Assembly (NCBI GenBank): GCA_965247975.1
Contig: OZ252050.1
Coordinates: 868,001 to 932,000 of the forward strand
Direction of reading: 5' to 3'
From: Taishania sp965247975
Lineage (GTDB): Bacteria; Bacteroidota; Bacteroidia; Flavobacteriales_D; Crocinitomicaceae
DNA length: 64,000 bases
Below are positions 62,456-64,000 of the stretch, piece after piece (the first letter of the stretch is position 1; every line of letters begins with the position of its first letter). A program made the translations under genes and the position numbers. The notes under the pieces are model-generated. The model saw nothing but the letters and a program-made list of their open reading frames with translations, made no database searches and was not told the DNA's origin.

Positions 62456-63673
62456 TTACTCCGAAGCTTTGTTTTTAACCTTGTCAATCGCATTCTCAAC
62501 AGGTTGCCAAATGCTGTTTTTGAGCTTTGTCCACATGCGAATAATTGGTTCAAAGAAATAGATAAATAATGCAAACAAAGTGATGAATGCAGCTGCTCCT
62601 AAGATTGCTTGCCATCCAGTTAATGCATCTTTCAGATAGTCGCTCAAACCAAAACCGAGCATTCCGTTGTATAAAAGCATCACGTGAAGCACGTAAATCG
62701 GTAAGGTGTTTTGTCCAATTTGAAGAAATAGCGAATCTTTGATTTTGAAATATTTCTCTACATACATGAGCAGCGAAAGTGCAATCAACACTTGACCCAA
62801 ACGTCCGTATAACCACGAATTGTTTACAAAACCTAGATCATTGTGAATGTTCAATTGATTCAATAAATGATCCACGCTTCTAAACATGACATAACCAAAA
62901 ATGTTCAAGATAATTCCTAAGCTTAGGAAAGTTAATGGGAACCAAAATTTGCGCACATTTCTGTGAAAAGTGAACAAGATCGCACCAATCATACCTCCAT
63001 AAATGGTAAATGCCAACCAAGGAATAATAGGGAAAACACTGTGTGGACCTTTCAACATGTTTTGGATAATGACATGCGCATTTTGAGGAAAGTATTGTCC
63101 GTCTGGTAATGTCTTGAAAAATGGATAAAAAGCAAAAATGGCTGTTGCAAAAACAAAATAATACAAATAAAGCGGACCAAATTTGAGCCATTTCCAAAGT
63201 CCATATATGAGAAGCAATAAAGCAATCCCGAACCCAATGCACTGTAAAACGTGGAATGCATAAATCCAATTACCGTGATCGCCTGTAAAATAGCTAGAAA
63301 TGTTGCTAAGATTCAATTGCAACATGAATCCCCAGAAAATCAACTCAAAAGACCGTCTAAATCCTTTGCGAACACGTTTGTTTTTGAAAAAACCAGCTTC
63401 GTTGTTCATGCTCAACAAATACACGAATACAATTCCTGTCACCGTGAAGAACATAGGTGCGGTGAATCCTTTCATGAAATACCACCAATCAAATAATAGA
63501 TTTCCTGAAGTTCCGTTCGCTTTTACGAGTGCAACCATCGAATCGAATTGGTTGAACGAATGCTCGATGAAATGACCTTCTAGCATTAACAAAATGGCAA
63601 TTGAACGAGCCATGTCAATAAACAATAAGCGCTCGCGTTTTACTGGGATCCCTATATTTGTGCCGTTGGTCAT
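62456..63673 (-). CDS. Membrane acyltransferase (DUF1624/HGSNAT-like)
   Basis: A 405-residue membrane protein with about 10 helices. The N-terminal ERLLFIDMARSIAILLMLEGHFIEH has the conserved Asp-x-x-R-x7-M and His of the heparan-alpha-glucosaminide N-acetyltransferase/acyltransferase superfamily. FTAPMFFTVTGIVFVYLLS is the second typical helix. The family moves acyl groups from cytoplasmic acyl-CoA to extracytoplasmic sugars. The acceptor is unknown. It is convergent with crcB, 2 bases apart. Confidence 0.82.
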   Translation of the reverse strand: MTNGTNIGIPVKRERLLFIDMARSIAILLMLEGHFIEHSFNQFDSMVALVKANGTSGNLLFDWWYFMKGFTAPMFFTVTGIVFVYLLSMNNEAGFFKNKRVRKGFRRSFELIFWGFMLQLNLSNISSYFTGDHGNWIYAFHVLQCIGFGIALLLLIYGLWKWLKFGPLYLYYFVFATAIFAFYPFFKTLPDGQYFPQNAHVIIQNMLKGPHSVFPIIPWLAFTIYGGMIGAILFTFHRNVRKFWFPLTFLSLGIILNIFGYVMFRSVDHLLNQLNIHNDLGFVNNSWLYGRLGQVLIALSLLMYVEKYFKIKDSLFLQIGQNTLPIYVLHVMLLYNGMLGFGLSDYLKDALTGWQAILGAAAFITLFALFIYFFEPIIRMWTKLKNSIWQPVENAIDKVKNKASE

Positions 63674-63720
63674 TTTTTAATTTTGACAAATTTAAAACAT
63701 TATTGCTAAAATCATTCGAA

Positions 63721-64000
63721 TCATTTTAGTTCTGTGGTAATTATCAATCTTAATTTTTCTTCATTACCTACAACTGGAACAAAGATCGATTTTACCGTAT
63801 GTCCGACATATCCAAGCGTATTGAATTCATAGGTAATCGTCGTTTCTTCCCCAGGATTCAATGCGTTTTTAGCTGATTTAGCGGCAAGACAGTTGCACGG
63901 GATTTGAATTTCTCCAAGTGTCAATGTGTCTTTTGATTCGTTTTTTACAACAAATTCGGTGAATATCGTTGTTCCAGATTTCAACACTCCCGCATTGTAA
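63721..64000 (-). CDS. DUF1573 protein, C-terminal part (partial)
   Basis: The C-terminal 92 residues of a protein whose N-terminus lies beyond the window; the frame is open to base 64000 (YNAGVLKSGTTIFTEFVVKN at the edge). The pattern FVVKNESKDTLTLGEIQIPC NCLAAK and NPGEETTITYEFNTLGYVGH with VPVVGNEEKLRLII is the DUF1573 immunoglobulin-like domain, common in exported Bacteroidota proteins. The CNC motif may form a disulfide or bind metal. Confidence 0.82.
   Translation of the reverse strand, partial: YNAGVLKSGTTIFTEFVVKNESKDTLTLGEIQIPCNCLAAKSAKNALNPGEETTITYEFNTLGYVGHTVKSIFVPVVGNEEKLRLIITTELK

Noticed and set aside
1..64000. tRNA or rRNA genes
   Set aside because: No cloverleaf or rRNA sequence was recognised in the intergenic regions. 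A tRNAscan run would be the decisive check.

Overview
The window is AT-rich chromosome from a member of the Bacteroidota, most likely Flavobacteriales of the Fluviicola/Crocinitomicaceae type. The pointers are: Bacteroidota-type promoters (TAnnTTTG at -7) before many genes, a type IX secretion C-terminal sorting domain on a VCBS-repeat protein, many SCKK/ACKK-type lipoproteins, a DnaG without zinc ligands (as I recall from Flavobacteriia), DUF3467 and DUF4403 proteins, and a type II-C Cas9 locus. Family names come from recognising motifs by eye; no database was searched.

Layout. 1-9.4 kb: ribosomal protein and RNA polymerase operon (rplA end, rplJ, rplL, rpoB, rpoC). 9.5-15.1 kb: secreted Mn-type superoxide dismutase with an extra C-terminal domain, DUF3467 protein, M23 peptidase, coiled-coil protein plus ZapA, RNase Y. 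15.1-24.6 kb: surface polysaccharide cluster on the + strand with coupled or overlapping genes (UDP-sugar epimerase, two flippase-like proteins, a Wzy-like protein, GT4, O-antigen ligase-like protein, LpxD-like acyltransferase, GT2). 24.6-29.7 kb: ZIP transporter, methyltransferase, CoaE, membrane protein, T9SS cargo. 29.8-31.0 kb: decayed IS1595-like insertion. 31.1-41.4 kb: hisS-hutH, OmpA-like protein, truncated globin, DUF4403 protein, small lipoproteins, thioredoxin-like membrane protein, monomeric isocitrate dehydrogenase. 41.5-43.0 kb: DUF4143 ATPase preceded by thirteen 23-bp tandem units. 43.0-49.9 kb: a six-gene minus-strand operon (polyprenyl synthase, MORN lipoprotein, dnaG, mscS, a RdgB-GNAT fusion, selO). 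50.1-51.7 kb: obg and a PAP2 phosphatase.

51.7-62.0 kb is a complete type II-C CRISPR-Cas system. A tracrRNA lies on the minus strand, divergent from cas9. Next come cas9 (1124 aa, all nuclease residues present), an intact ParD-like antitoxin followed by a frameshifted ParE toxin relic, a leader-like stretch, and an array of 72 repeats (36 bp, all identical in my reading) with 71 spacers. A bidirectional terminator follows, then cas2 and cas1 on the minus strand. The tracrRNA anti-repeat fixes the crRNA strand as +. The end of the window holds a CrcB/Fluc fluoride channel, a DUF1624/HGSNAT-like acyltransferase and a partial DUF1573 protein.

The most unusual items are the 23-bp array before the DUF4143 ATPase, the RdgB-GNAT fusion, the dead toxin beside a live antitoxin inside the Cas9 locus, sequences at both array edges complementary to the CRISPR repeat ends, a motif repeated in direct pairs around the IS relic and 5 kb away, and several promoters that place the start codon at or next to the transcription start.
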